Assembly: GCA_024516035.1 (NCBI GenBank)
Contig: CM044958.1
Coordinates: 28,427,755-28,491,754, forward strand
Length of the DNA stretch: 64,000 nucleotides
Reading direction: 5' to 3'
Source of the DNA: Bactericera cockerelli
Lineage: Eukaryota > Arthropoda > Insecta > Hemiptera > Triozidae
Part shown: positions 21,960-34,255 of the stretch, one piece after another
Numbering within the stretch: position 1 is the stretch's first letter
Layout of the letters: each line of letters begins with the position of its first letter
Made by a program: the position numbers and the translations under genes
Notes under the pieces: generated by a model
Told to the model about the DNA's origin: nothing
What the model saw: the letters and a program-made list of their open reading frames with translations, nothing else
Database searches by the model: none

Positions 21960-22260
21960 CCTGACCGCGGGCTAAAGACTCAGGGACCAAGGACAGTATC
22001 TTACTAGAGTAGTGTCTTCAGGGTTGAGAAGTTCAAGAAGACCGAATGACCTAGAAAGGGTTGGGTGGAAGAGATTGCCAAAGGGTTGGGTGGAAGAGAT
22101 TGCCACAGGCAATAACCCCGCCCTTTAGGTAGGACATTATTGTTATATTTTCTTTTTTACTTATTTATTTTGTCATTTGTTTGTTTTTTTTCTTAATTTT
22201 ATACTGTTACCATTGTACTTTGTCCTCTAATAAAGCTTTTTTTAAAAAGAAGAAAGAAAG
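21960..22260 (+). mobile_element. 3' end of a non-LTR retrotransposon
   Basis: GGGTTGGGTGGAAGAGATTG then CCACAGGCAATAACCCCGCC is the same terminal-ORF and 3' UTR sequence as at 39814 (+), 40170-40375 (-) and 58799-58990 (-). The frame ends VGWKRLPKGWVEEIATGNNP before a stop, then a T-rich UTR and CTAATAAAGCTTTTTT. A local duplication of GGGTTGGGTGGAAGAGATTG (22058 and 22084) is specific to this copy. Only the 3' end was inserted or retained. Confidence 0.65.
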
Positions 22261-22676
22261 GAGACCCTATTGTATGACCGTGTACCTGGTGTGCGAGCAG
22301 AGATAAGACCAGTTCCACCCTGTCGTTTCACTTAAATAATGAATGGAAAGGAACAAGCGAGATAGAGATAAGTTGTCCAGTCAATTGGAATACAAGACCT
22401 GGTTCGTGATTTGCTCTTTGGTTACCCGTGGGAACTTGCACCGAACAGTCCGTGTTCCTCTAGTCTCTGGTGCAGGCACATAAATTACATCACGGGCGGG
22501 TCTTTGCGAACCTCTGCCTTGAGCTTTCAATCCCCTTGGCCTTGGATCTAACCTGATGAGGAGTACTGTTGGTTGCAATGGGAGGACATTATAAAGAGTG
22601 TCGAGAGATACAAACACATCAGACGGGTTAAAACTCTATAATTGTGTTGAGATGATAGATATATACGAGTACGAGA

Positions 22677-23148
22677 TCTATAAGAGAAAGCTGTGTGTGT
22701 GTATGTATGTATGTAGGTACATATGTGTTATGTTCTTTATACAAATCCACACCGTTTGACCGAGAAACTTGAAATTTTCCACATAGGTCCGTTTGGATCA
22801 GGTAGTTTTTCTAGGCTAGGTTATATCTCCCTAGGGTTAAACTACAATGACAATGACTAAGGATAAAAAATGGATGGGTGACCCAAAATGTATTCACGTT
22901 TTTCAACGTAAATGACATTTTTTCTCGAACTATCAATTCAATACGAGAAAATTTTAGGTAAGCGTTTGAGTTTTCATTTGCCTTATCAATAAAGAAATTC
23001 TGGTTAGCCGTTCTTGAGCTACGTCAAGTAAGGCCAGGAAATGGATGGGTTACACAAAAATATTCTCGTTTTACGACTTAAATAACATTTTGTGTATGTG
23101 TGTGTGTGTGTTTGATGGACTGGCGAAGCGGCAAGTGTAACCCGCTAG
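22677..23148 (+). mobile_element. Non-autonomous Helitron
   Basis: It starts TCTATAAGAGAAAGC after an A, and ends GGCAAGTGTAACCCGCTAG before a T. This is the A^T target, 5' TC and 3' CTAG of Helitrons, with a GC-rich partial hairpin next to the end. (TG)n and (TATG)n runs and GACCGAGAAACTTGAAATTT lie inside. There is no Rep/helicase coding sequence. Confidence 0.75.
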
Positions 23149-23424
23149 TTCTAAAATAAAATTGACCGAAAAAATATTTCTTATAGGTACTTGATATTTG
23201 TTCGTGGTTTGTATTGAATGTTGTTTTTTTCTCAGCAAAACAAAAAATACACAACATAAAACATAAGGATTAAAATAAAAATACTTTTGGATAAAATTGC
23301 TCGAGGGGTTGACTTTCTCCATCCCTAAGTAAACTGGTTTGACACCACATGACTTTCCTTGTCCCTTGAAAAGAAATCGAACCACCACTGGTGACTGAAG
23401 GGCCGTTCATCTGGATTTTAGAAG

Positions 23425-23690
23425 AAAAGAATAATAGGGTTTTGCTGCGACAGTTTTTTTGATATCTTGAACTTTTTGGAACCCGGTATTTCGGAAGGTC
23501 CCGCTTGGACTAACTTTTTTTAAACATATTAGATGGTGTTGCGACATATCAAATCCAATGATTATGAGTTGTTATTTACGAATTTGACAATTATTTTTAG
23601 CAAACTGTTACCGTTGAGTCACCAGTGGCGGAATTTAACTTCTTTTCGAGTTATAAGAAAAGTCGTGTCGTGTCACACGAGTTTATTTTT
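23425..23690 (-). mobile_element. HINE1 fragment
   Basis: ATATCTTGAACTTTTTGGAA, GTTACCGTTGAGTCACCAG and AAGAAAAGTCGTGTCGTGTC match the end of HINE1 opposite to the hairpin. Confidence 0.75.
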
Positions 23691-24294
23691 AAAAGTAAGT
23701 ACCTGGAAGAAAGATGCGATGTAAAATAAATTATTTTCCTCTCTTTTTACAAAACTCTTGAAAAACCCTGCTGAAATTGGGGCTTAGCTTAGACGAACAT
23801 TAATTTTTTACTCGTTTCCACGATTTTTTATCGGATTATGGTGCGTACATAATTTAGTAGTTTTTCTGTAGAGATTTCAAATCCGAATATTTTATCGTTG
23901 TAATTTATTTTACATTATATAGGTATAATGTATCTTCTTCATATGTGCCTGGAAGAGAAACATTGGAATATTGAAAAGTAGGAAGTCGGTAGTTACCTAC
24001 GTCCGTGACTTAGCTCATTTCTTCAATATTAGCTCTCTGGAGCTGGGTCTATGACAATTACAGTTTCTATTGTTCAACAAGGTAATTCATTGATCCATTC
24101 ATCAGAATCAGGCCGGTCTTTCACAGGGGGCTACCAGTGTATACATATAATAATATAACTAGTGGTTCTGTGAACTGTAAACCTCACACAGAGTCTATTA
24201 TCGAATTATAATAATGTAATATCAATCATAAGGACATCGAGACCTTTCATTCAATACCTGTTGTTTGTCAATATTTGTATTATTCTGTCTTTTC

Positions 24295-24610
24295 TTCTAG
24301 TGTTTTTTCGCCGCTGAGGCAGGGTCGACGTTGCGTCTTCTCCATTATAATTCTCGGTCTTGTGCCTCATTTAATCTCACATCTTTTTCTCTCATATCTC
24401 CTTCCACACCACAATGGTCTTCTTTAGGTCTACCTTGTCCTATGTATCCTGGAACCTTTATATGTCTTACTTTCTTTCCTACGTAGTCATCTCTTCTCCT
24501 CTCTGAAATGTCCTAACCATTGTAGATAATATTCTTTCTTGCATCTTCTTTGATATTTCATGTTAATCTCACCCAGCCAAGGTCCAGCAATAGCCAACAT
24601 TATGAAAATT
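24295..24610 (-). pseudogene. Reverse-transcriptase C-terminal relic of a non-LTR retrotransposon
   Basis: Read on the minus strand: QWLGHF near 24530, KESKTYKGSRIHRT near 24450, and NEAQDRELxWRRRNVDPA ending near 24305. This is the order (WLGHV-like, R/K-rich, AQDRxxWR.....DP) of the segment behind the reverse transcriptase of RTE/Jockey-type elements. In-frame stops and frameshifts make it clearly dead. No 5' part is visible. Confidence 0.55.
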
Positions 24611-24925
24611 CGAACCTGATAGTTGATCAGGATCACCCACCCACCCAGTCTTAAGAAAGAAAGAACTTATCATTTAAAAGTGATGGATACTGGTAAGTGA
24701 TACCTGATACCTAATAAGGAAGAGCAAATCAGTTGATGACGGGGACATGTAAGGATATGATTAACAGTGAGGAGCTCACTATCTTGCTACTGAATTAAAT
24801 TAGATAGGTACTTTAAATTTCTCGTTTTATCAAACAATGTTCAATTGAGGAACACTGGAATTTGTCCAAAATACCCCTTACCGCAATACCTAGTAGGTAT
24901 CTACCCAATTGTTATCTCAAAAAAT

Positions 24926-24963
24926 AATTCAGAGTATTTCTGTTCCCAGAAATACTCTGAATT
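24926..24963. repeat. Perfect 17-bp hairpin with 4-nt loop
   Basis: AATTCAGAGTATTTCTG, loop TTCC, CAGAAATACTCTGAATT. No larger element is evident around it. Confidence 0.95.
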
Positions 24964-25373
24964 TTTTAGAGTAGGTATGTATGTGGGCCTGTATGATTTT
25001 AGCTTATCGTACTAATACTTAGCACGTGCCTACTTGACAAGGCAGCGTCACTAGTCTCTTTTTTCAAAACGAATGTGAATCGTGTTTTATTTTAAAAGGT
25101 ATAAATGAAATGTTTTTTTTTTATTTATTTTTTAAAGAAAAATAGTCAAACTCGCTCTGCATACTTTTACTCTGGGGCATGGTATTTAGCACAGCGCAGG
25201 GTTTGCATTTTCCCTTTGAATTGACGACGATATTTTCTGTCTAAAGGAGGTGCCTGCTCCGTTGTTTCCACTGTGGTCATTATCTAACTTTATGTCTCTT
25301 TATCTTTACATCAATATCTACCAACATAAGAAAAGTTGTAAGTAGAGTACATGCATATAAAATTAATATCTAA

Positions 25374-25617
25374 CTAGCGGGCTGTCACCCGCTTTGCGGG
25401 CCGAGGCATGGCCCGCAAAGCAAAAAATCCTTTTTCGCCAATGGCAGGTGTTGTAGTGGGAATTTCGAAAAATCCCGTCTTATTGCACATTTAGACTATA
25501 AGACAAAGTTACCTACCAAATTTCAGCTTCCTAGAACTTACCAGTTCGGAGAAACAGTGATGAATCAGTGAGTGAGTCAGTCAGTCAGTGAGTGAAACTC
25601 TCTTTTATAAGTATAGA
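25374..25617 (-). mobile_element. Non-autonomous Helitron, 244 bp
   Basis: On the minus strand it starts TCTATACTTATAAAAGAG and ends GCGGGTGACAGCCCGCTAG. The preceding base is A and the following base T, the diagnostic Helitron insertion site. GCGGG...CCCGC gives the terminal hairpin. A GTCAGTCAGT microsatellite lies near the 5' end. There is no coding capacity. Confidence 0.85.
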
Positions 25618-26039
25618 TACATTTAAAGTTGTATAACCTTGAATTTTTTCCGCAATTTAATATTTATAATGTCTGTACCCACTACCCAAAATGTATTACC
25701 TACCTAAGTATGTTTAACTTGCTCATTCCCAAATATGATTAATGTCATGCGAATGTGGGTTCTTCTGCTATCTATCTACGTTTAAAATATGAATTTTGAT
25801 ATGATTTATGATATCAATTTATTATATTACATAATAGGTATGTATATCATGAATCGAATCTATAAATATATATTTATATAATACAATATTGTACATGGGT
25901 ATGTAGTGCATATACGCTTTTATTTATACTCTTAGTAGCGAAATCTATTCACTGATTGACTGACTCAAGACAATAGATTTTATTGTTTATTTGATATACT
26001 CGTATAAATATTATAATGCTATTCGTAATGATAAAAAAT

Positions 26040-26525
26040 CTGGTGTAAACATCACACGACTTTCCTTATCATAATTATAATTCCTTAAGGAATTGGAACA
26101 GGACCAAAAGCCACTGGTGACTCAAAGGTAACATTTAGCTAAAAATCAATATCAAATTCGTAATCAGCATCTCAAAATCATTGGATTCTACGATAAATAA
26201 TAAGAAAGTTAATCAAAGCGGGTCCCCCCCAAAATACCGGTAAATTGGGGCCGAGGTCCAAAAAGTTCAAGATATCAAAAAAATGATTAGAATAGACCCC
26301 TATTATTTTTTTAATCTAAGACATAATTGTTCTCTAACTTTTTTTGAATCTTTAACCAATTCAAAGAAGCGGCGCTTGCGGCAAATATTTGCGGTCCTGT
26401 GGCCGCAGTCTGCGGCCGATTGCAACCAAAAGTTTCGTGGTTCGTCTGGTGTATAATTATAATTACCATACCAAATTTCAAGTCTCTAGCTCTTACCGTT
26501 CTCGAGATATCCTGTTCACACACAC

Positions 26526-26559
<34 letters not shown>

Positions 26560-26697
26560 GCACGGACCAATGGCTGAAAACAACTTTTTTGGTATCCTGA
26601 GGCTATAATTCGTCCAGAAATGTGAAAAACTGGGTAGGTCAAATTTTCGACGAATACAATACTTTCCTTATTATAGGATAAGGAAAGTAAAAAAGTT
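26040..26697 (+). mobile_element. HINE1 repeat, full length
   Basis: Read on the plus strand it begins CTGGTGTAAACATCACACGA then CTTTCCTTATC. A (CAGA)n microsatellite follows at about 26519-26560, and it ends with the hairpin TACTTTCCTTATTATAGGAT then AAGGAAAGTA. A 5' subterminal repeat matching a 3' stem-loop, a central microsatellite and T/A-rich insertion flanks are features of DINE-1/Helentron-associated elements. Several 60-110-codon frames inside are accidental. Confidence 0.8.
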
Positions 26698-26937
26698 AAA
26701 CACTTGGGACTTGCATTTTGTTCAATGAATTCTATGGTAGATTTTATCCTTGATCCTCTTGAAACTTGCAAATTATATGCAGCTACCCGAAAGAGGTTTA
26801 AACCTGCATAATTATCTACCAAGTTCTAACCACACTGTGTCTTACTCGGATTCAGTAATCTCAACAGAAATAATGTATTCAACGACACATTGGCGGACGC
26901 TGACTAGGAAAGTTTTATACCTGCATTGAGTGCACAG

Positions 26938-27366
26938 TTTCTGGTCCTAGTCAAGTCTACTTACCACTAGTACTCACACCTACTATATGTAGTACTGCAC
27001 AGTTCCTGGTCAAGTCTACTTACCACTAGTACTCACACCTACTATATGTAGTACTGCACAGTTCCTGTTCCGGTCAAGTCTACTTACCACTAGTACTCAC
27101 ATCTACTATATGTAGTACTGCACAGTTCCTGGTCAAGTCTACTTACCACTAGTACTCACACCTACTATATGTAGTACTGCACAGTTCCTGGTCCTGGTCA
27201 AGTCTACTTACCTCTTGTACTCACATCTACTATATGTAGTACTCACATCTACTATATGTAGTACTCACATCTATACTATAATATGTAGTACTCACATCTA
27301 CTATATGTAGTACTGCACAGTTCCTGGTCCTGGTCAAGTCTACTTACCTCTCGTACTCACACCTAC
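26938..27366. repeat. Tandem repeat of about 59-65 bp, with 24-bp sub-repeats
   Basis: TCAAGTCTACTTACC starts units near 26951, 27010, 27074, 27133, 27198 and 27334. Each unit holds CTACTATATGTAGTAC, a near-palindrome. In the unit from 27198 the segment TACTCACATCTACTATATGT is itself repeated about four times (27220-27310). Confidence 0.95.
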
Positions 27367-27369
27367 TAC

Positions 27370-28128
27370 GCAGTACAGAGTAAATTACAATGGCCCGGCG
27401 GAAATGAGATTCGTGCTTGAGCCATTCCGACTGTTCACTGTCACGAAGATAGTGAGGATATCTGGTACACTTCAGGATTTGTTGGCTACTCATTAAGATG
27501 AGTAGTACAATAAGGAAAGTTTTCCTTTTTATAATCACCAAATTTCTAGAATGTAAAAACGTACTTCCAACTCAGCATGATCTGCCATTCCGAGTAAACA
27601 TTACAAGTACTCAATACCTATACCAGATACCTATTACCACATAATTATAACCTCACAAAATGAAACCATGAAGATATATAAAATAGGTGTCGAAAGATGG
27701 CGCGGTGTATAGAAAACAACAAAAAAAAAATCAGAAAATATTCATAGTAGGGTATTACTCGCTCATAGAAAACCACATTGAGGGACGGACTAGCCTTATC
27801 TTTGTTGTAATCCTATTTCAGGATTTGCCCCCAAGAGTTTCTCACACTGAGTTGGATTTAAAAACTAAATTTAGAAAGTTCGGTAATTAAGTAGGCTGTT
27901 TGTTTCTGTCGAATTTCTGTCACTTTCAGCTATGGTGCTCAAAGCTCACAAACTTTTTCATTCGTTTTCAAAAGTTTTCCTCTCTTTTACTTTATTCAAA
28001 ACGAATTAGGAATTAAGGACACTTTCAGAAATAATCAAATTTAGCCATTGTTTTCTGACACCGACCCATTTCCCCCCTCGCCCTCCTCATTTTCTTCACC
28101 TCTTTTTTTATTTCTTTCAAAATACTCA
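27370..28128. other. No feature recognised
   Basis: AT-rich DNA with short A runs. I find no element ends or coding signal. Confidence 0.4.
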
Positions 28129-28388
28129 TACAGGGTGATTCCTTTAATGATGAAAAAAAGACCTAAATATGAAACCGTGTCGAAAAGTCAAATTATTTTA
28201 CTTTTCGTCAAAAAATTTTTTGTTTGACGCTCCTGTAAGCCTGGAATAGTGTAGCGATTTTTCATCTTCTGGAAATTTTCCCCTCTCTGATCTCTGAGCA
28301 CGTGTTTTTGCTTCAATTAAGAAATGTGTGCAAATATCTCGTAAATAATAAGAAATATCAAATGTTTAGCAGAGTAAAATCATGTACC
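28129..28388. mobile_element. Isolated CAGGGTG-type transposon end
   Basis: TACAGGGTGATTCCTTTAAT at 28131 has the terminal sequence of the mariner-like TIR class in this window. Its partner end is not identified. It may be the outer host of the element inserted at 28391. Confidence 0.45.
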
Positions 28389-28390
28389 TA

Positions 28391-29456
28391 TACAGGGTGA
28401 TTCAGAAAAGTACCGTCAAACGTTAACCACATATTCTATGGGCTAGTTAAGGAGGGGTCAACTCTATAAAAGAAAGTGCGCAATTGCCGCCTAACGGAGG
28501 TACACGCCCCTTAAGTTGTTTTTAAACAATCGAAATTTTCATTTTACGGCTTACCTATTTGAGATATCGCGATATGGTAAAAAAATCACTCTCAATACTA
28601 GATGAAACCTTTTTTTTGGCATACAATTTAACAGCATTCCAATTTCAGGGGCGGTCTGAGGAGGGTCAGATGGAAGAAAAAACGTTCTAACTTTTTAGTC
28701 GTTGCTTGTAATTGAATTTGGTTTTCACCATTTTAAAACCTATGTCATTGTCTACAAAAATGGTCTGAATAATTTTTCCCTCAAATTAACACAAAAGCTT
28801 GAAAATTGAAATTGAAAATTTTAAAACCGCAGTTTTGAAACCTATGCAACTAGCATACAATTTTAGAACAAGAATTTTCAGCCAATTCATTTTTTTTTTT
28901 TTTTTTTTCAATTTTTTGAAATTGAAATTTTCAGCCAAGTCAATCTTTTCGAAGGCGTATGGAGGTCTGTATTGAAGCCAGAGGAGCCCATGTGGAACAT
29001 TTGCTGTAAATCTTAGTTCGGCTTAAGCCCTTCAATTTCGATTTTCAAGCGTTTGTGTTGGTTTGAGAAAAAAATTATTCAGAACAGTTTTGTAGACAAT
29101 GACAGACGTTTTAATAGAGTGGAAACCAAATTCAATTACAAGCAACGACTAAAAAGTTAGAACCTTTTTTCTACCATCTGACCCTCCTCAGACCGCCCCT
29201 GACATTGGAATGTTGTTAAATTTTGTGCCAAAAGAAAGGTGCTATCTAGTATTGAGAGTGATTTTTTTACCACATTGCGATATCCCAAATAGGTAAGCCG
29301 TAAAATGAAAATTTCGATTGTTTAAAAACACCTTAAGGGGCGTGTACCTCCGTTAGGAGGCATTTGCGCACTTTCTTTTATAGAGTTGACCCCTCCTTAA
29401 CTAGCCCATAGAATATGTGGTTAACGTTTGACGGTACTTTTCTGAATCACCCTGTA
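28391..29456. mobile_element. Long inverted-repeat (hairpin) TIR element, TA/CAGGGTG class
   Basis: Both ends read TACAGGGTGATTCAGAAAAG and continue as near-perfect inverted arms of about 425 bp (28391-28817 and 29031-29456) around a loop of about 210 bp. TA dinucleotides flank both ends. There is no transposase. The transcript of either strand would fold into a long double-stranded hairpin. The Tc1/mariner assignment rests on the TA target and on the related coding relic at 57151-57908. Confidence 0.85.
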
Positions 29457-29459
29457 TAA

Positions 29460-30540
29460 ATGTTGTTCTCTAACATAATTCTTTTTAGAACTTTTTAATA
29501 TAAATTTTCCTGCAATTTTGAAAATTTCACCCGAGATCAAAGGTTCTCTACGAAAAAATTAAAATATTAATGAAAGTGTACATCAATACTTTTTAATAAT
29601 GTACATACCTACAATTATTTTGAAAAGTAAATCAGATAGGTGGTACCTACTTATTTTTGTATAAATACTATTTAACTTCTTTACCCGAAAGAGAAAAAAA
29701 ATTGATCTAAAACAACAAAAAAATTAACGCAGCTATATACACTTAAAAATGAACAAAATTGACCATAATTTAGTTATTAACGATTTAACCAATTTATTAA
29801 TTCCAAATTCGCAACAATAGAAAATTTCAAGCCTACAATATCTCCTATGTTTCTTTTGAAAATTAAGTCAAAATAGCCAAATAAGATTTGGCTGAAAAAC
29901 GGCCTAAAAAAGCCTTTGAGTGTATCCTTAAAGTTAAAATATTGCCAATGTTTCTAAATTTTTCACAAAATGTGTGCGTGAAACTACCACTGGGATATTT
30001 ATAGTTATCATTTAGGGCGTTCGCAAGTTCTTCTCTACAAAAAAATTCTGGTTTGTAAAATGCAATGGATTAGGAATGCTTTCGTACGTTAGTAGATAGG
30101 GATTATCTATTTCATTAGTATCTCTTCGTTTATTTACGAGTATTTTTTAAGTCTAGACATAATAATTATGCCATATGAGGTGAGTACTCATCAAATTGTA
30201 ACTTATATAAATGGTATAAAGTTAATATTCGTAGCGACCATTAAGTGAACTGAACCAACTATTGATGTATGGCAGTATAAGCTAACGACTGGTTTCATTT
30301 CTCGTGCTGCACGCCAGCATCTTTCATTCAAAGCTCACAGCTAGAAATAGTATTAGAAATGCATTAGAAAGTAAGCAAGTCTTGTCTGTTATTCCTTGTA
30401 AATTTAGTTGGATGACTGCAAGCTATTCACGGATATTTCTGCTAACATCATTCAACTTTCTAGTTACATTTCTAGGAAATCTTAGCACAGGTACAATAAT
30501 AGTTACCAAATTACGTTAGTATAGTAATATTACTTATTAG
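29460..30540. other. No feature recognised
   Basis: AT-rich sequence, possibly the continuation of the element whose end lies at 28131, but no matching terminus was found. Confidence 0.35.
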
Positions 30541-32286
30541 CAGTGCCTATGGCTGTGCGGTTAGCGTGAACTCGGAATAAGGAGTTTGGGGTTGTAGGTT
30601 TGAGATCATTTACCAACTCCCATACAGTGGCGAACAAGCTAGGGGGCCGGGGGAAATTAGAGATATAGATATACTATTTTTTGTACCCCCCCCAAAAACA
30701 CCATTTCGTGGTTAAATCTAGCTTTTGTTCTTAATGCTTAGATAGCTCCACAAATATCGATTTCAGCTCAAATCAGTGGTACTTCTATTTAGAAGCTGGT
30801 GTGATTTGCCGAACATTCCCCTACATTGCACATAAAGGGTGCTCGCCATCTAAACTAAATATGCATTATGAAAATATGAACAAAGTAAACATTCATACCA
30901 TTCTGTATTTTCGTAAAATGCAACTAACTCACCATTTAACATTCATAAACTTGTATTTTTCTAGAGGTAAGTACAGAACACAATTACAGACAATTTATAA
31001 TAAATACTCATTACAGATTTAGTCAAACTAAACAACAATAAGGCATTCTCTAATGGAATTATTACAAAATTTGTAGAAAAAATCATAAGAGAATGACAGG
31101 GTGTTTTTTTCTTTTTCTTTCTTTCTTTAAAAAAAATAATAATAATAAAAAAAATAAAGTTGTGATAAGTATTAAGCTGTGAATGAAAAATTACCTTCAT
31201 TTCGTAGTAGGTAATCTAGAGACAAACTTTTCTCAGGCTTAAAAATTGTTATATAAAGATACATAAATATATCTAGGTACCAATGTTCACACTTAAACTG
31301 TACCTATGTATAAAAGGTGTGAATTATTATCTACCTACTAAGGTATTGCGTAAATAAGGTTTTAGATGGGTTTCTGTAAAACAAGAACTTATGTTCATAA
31401 ATAACTTTGTGCCGCATCACAGCACTTCCAAAGGAATTCATATCCCTATCATCGACCAGCTTTTATTACTCTTCCCAGCTCAAATTCGACACTTTGTCTT
31501 TGTCGCTACAGTGGGTTGGAGTGTTCAATTTGATGCGTGGAGTGTTCTGTCTATTTGGGGTTCCATTAAAATTTCAACTACCTATACATGTATTTGTACT
31601 CTGCAGGGGCGGATTAAGGTCTGTGTTTTAGGGGGTGGGGGGTGAAGTGGTTTAGGAGGGGCACTTCCGGGGGTGCTCGTGGGGGCAACCACCGGGAAAT
31701 TTTTGAACAATTAAGAGTGAAAAACAGAAAATCTAGGCTCTAACGGTTTTCGTACAGAAAAAAAAATATGTATTTTTCCAGTGTAAATCACAACAAAAAT
31801 TCAAGTTAACATGAGATGAGCAATGTTAACCCCCCCCCCCCCCCCCGCTTTCGGTGACTTGGGTTTTGGGGATTGAATTAGTAATTTGGGAAGGGGAACT
31901 ATATTAGAGACAAATCAGAATAGGTACCTAGAGTTATCATCACCCACTTATTCTCTCAACTATTTCATTTCTGTCCATGTATTTGTGTACAGTGTACACA
32001 ACCAAGAAAAAACTCTAGCAAGAGACTCTAGATTCCTGCTTTAATGTTTTCTTTAGCAGAATTTATTTCGGGAGAGATAAAGTAGTACTTATAACCCAGA
32101 GAGAAGAGAAAAATGTTGAGAAGAAAGTGAAACAAGATCAAATAAAAAGAATCTGTGCAGATAAAACAAATAAAAAATTGAATGGATATTCTGTCGGATG
32201 GAAATATAAAAATATAAGGAAAAAATCTTTAAAATAAATATTTATTTTGTTTCTACTTATAAAGGCGTCCAAGCATATTATTCAAA
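30541..32286. other. Unassigned; possible SINE head and hAT-like ends
   Basis: GTGCCTATGGCTGTGCGGTT and GTAGGTTTGAGATC at 30542-30610 are weakly tRNA-like. CAGTGGCGAACAAGCTAGGG (30626) and CAGGGGCGGATTAAGG (31604) look like left ends of hAT elements, but no partner end was found for either. A C homopolymer lies at about 31831-31847. Confidence 0.35.
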
Positions 32287-32440
32287 TTAAAAACAGCACG
32301 CTTGTTACATCTCTACCCCACCCCTCTATCTCTCACTGTAACAAACACACACACATACACCACACACACACACACACACCAGACATACACCACACCACAC
32401 ACTCTCACACACCAAACACACACACATCAAACACACACAA
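32287..32440. repeat. CA-rich microsatellite
   Basis: Imperfect (CA)n with ACCACAC and ATACAC interruptions. The frame through it (HTHTH...) is a by-product. Confidence 0.9.
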
Positions 32441-33617
32441 ATAATTCAGACCATATTTAATAATATATTAGGTATCTGATAATATATGATTGTATATTAA
32501 TAAGTATACATTTTCTAAGATATACAAAAAAGATTTTCTACGAATATAACAAAAAAAAATTAATCCACTCCAATGAGTGGGAAGGACTTAATTTAAAATG
32601 GGTTATTAAATTAAGCAATTTCAAGTAAGCTCCTCAGAAATATTTTGGGAGTTTCATTTCCATACAAAAAGGGTAATTAAGAAAAGTCAACAAGAAAGTA
32701 ATATAATTTTAAGACGTCGTCCAAGGCCAGAACACCCGAGCTGTTAGAATTAAAACGTTGGGTCAGAGTTTTATCTTCTGTGAAATTCAAACAGAATTAT
32801 TTCTAAGGACCCTGAACTCTCATTACTGGGTGGACCACCCGCACTCCAACTCCTGGTCCTCTAGTCCTATTATTAGGTCTCATTCTGAGCTTGTTGAAAA
32901 TTAAGAGAACAAGGTACCTATCTAATTATGTTATAGTCCCTTGAATTAACCAATATCCGTATAGTGTGTCCCGAAAAATAGTAATATTATTCAAAAACAA
33001 TATTTAATTTTATGTCATGTCATTATTTTTATGTCAAATAAAATAAAATGGGATATTCGTTTTTTTGTGAACATTAGGTTTACAAACTACTTTTTATATC
33101 CACCAAAAAGTTGTTAGATTCCGCCTCTAGTGTTTATACTTGATGACTTTTTGATTAATTTTGGTTAAAATGTAAGTATACTCGTACATAGGTAGATTAA
33201 ACTTAAATATATTTTTTTTTAATATAAGGGAATAAATTTCCACCCCCAATTAAAAAAAAGCGGAATTGCTTCTTTAGATTTAGAGGCTGTCATGTATTAA
33301 AGTTTCAGAAATATTATATTATAACATGCTTTAAGTTTCAAGCTAAATACGAAAAAAGAACAAAGTGGAAAAAACATTATGAATAAATAAAGTTTAGGAA
33401 CAAATTTATAATTCTGTTTTTCAAAACGAGAGCAAATCTGAAACCAAAACTTGCTGTGGATAACCTTGCCACACTAAACTTTAACATGTATCTAAACAAC
33501 AAATTAAGGTACTAAGAGATAAGTACCTACTGAGATACTTTAAAGTTCATTGTTAGCAACCTTTTATATTTTCTTATTAGGTTGAATACCATCACTAATA
33601 TTTTTGCAAAATGTTTT

Positions 33618-33765
33618 ACCGCCTCGCTAGGCAAGTTGGCTAAGACGATAGAGCCCCTGTCTCTTGTATTAAAAGGTCATAGGTTCGATTTTAACCCAGG
33701 TCAAATGTTTCTGAGGAAATATTATTAGAAGTCGATTAGGTATAATAATAATAATAATATTTATT
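33618..33765 (+). mobile_element. tRNA-headed SINE family F, (AAT)n tail
   Basis: CGCTAGGCAAGTTGGCTAAG resembles box A, GGTTCGATTTTAACCC box B. A short body ends in ATAATAATAATAATA. It abuts the HINE2 hairpin at 33770. Confidence 0.65.
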
Positions 33766-33769
33766 TTTA

Positions 33770-34250
33770 CTTCCGAGAAATTTCTAATATTAGAAATCGG
33801 AAGTATTGTGTTCGTTTTTGTAAAAAAAAAATATTTTTTTGCTCCGATTTCAATTTTTTTCATATTTCTGGACGTTTCATAACCTCCTGAGCAAATTTGG
33901 TTTTGTGTCCGTCTGTCGGTTTGTCGGTCTGTCTGTTAAAACGATTCCTTGTAACGCGCAAATCTCGGAAACTACTCTACCGATTTTGATAAAATTTTGT
34001 ACACATCTAGGAGACATTCTGTAGATGGTCCCATTTTAAATTCATCGAATTCGTACTAGCGGCTCTGGGTTAAAGAGACCATGCGCCTGACCACTAACTT
34101 TTTACTTAAATGCTTATATCTCGTGAATGGTACACCGATTTTGATGAAATTTTGTATGTATAATTGTATATGCATATTATTGTTTTAAACAGGCTTTTTA
34201 TATTTTATATTTAATTAATTATAATTTGACTCTGATATTTAAGAAAATCC
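33770..34250 (-). mobile_element. HINE2 repeat, hairpin half
   Basis: It has the TACTTCCGAGAAATTTCTAA/TATTAGAAATCGGAAGTA hairpin, ATTTCTGGACGTTTCATAAC, a GTCTGTCGG microsatellite and ATCTCGGAAACTACTCTACC. It stops where SINE C begins (34256), so the SINE probably interrupted or truncated it. Confidence 0.75.
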
Positions 34251-34255
34251 ACGTA

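Noticed and set aside
26311..26822. Overlapping 60-110-codon ORFs on both strands
   Set aside because: They lie in the HINE1 repeat and its CAGA microsatellite; similar frames recur at 61029 and 56169 for the same reason.
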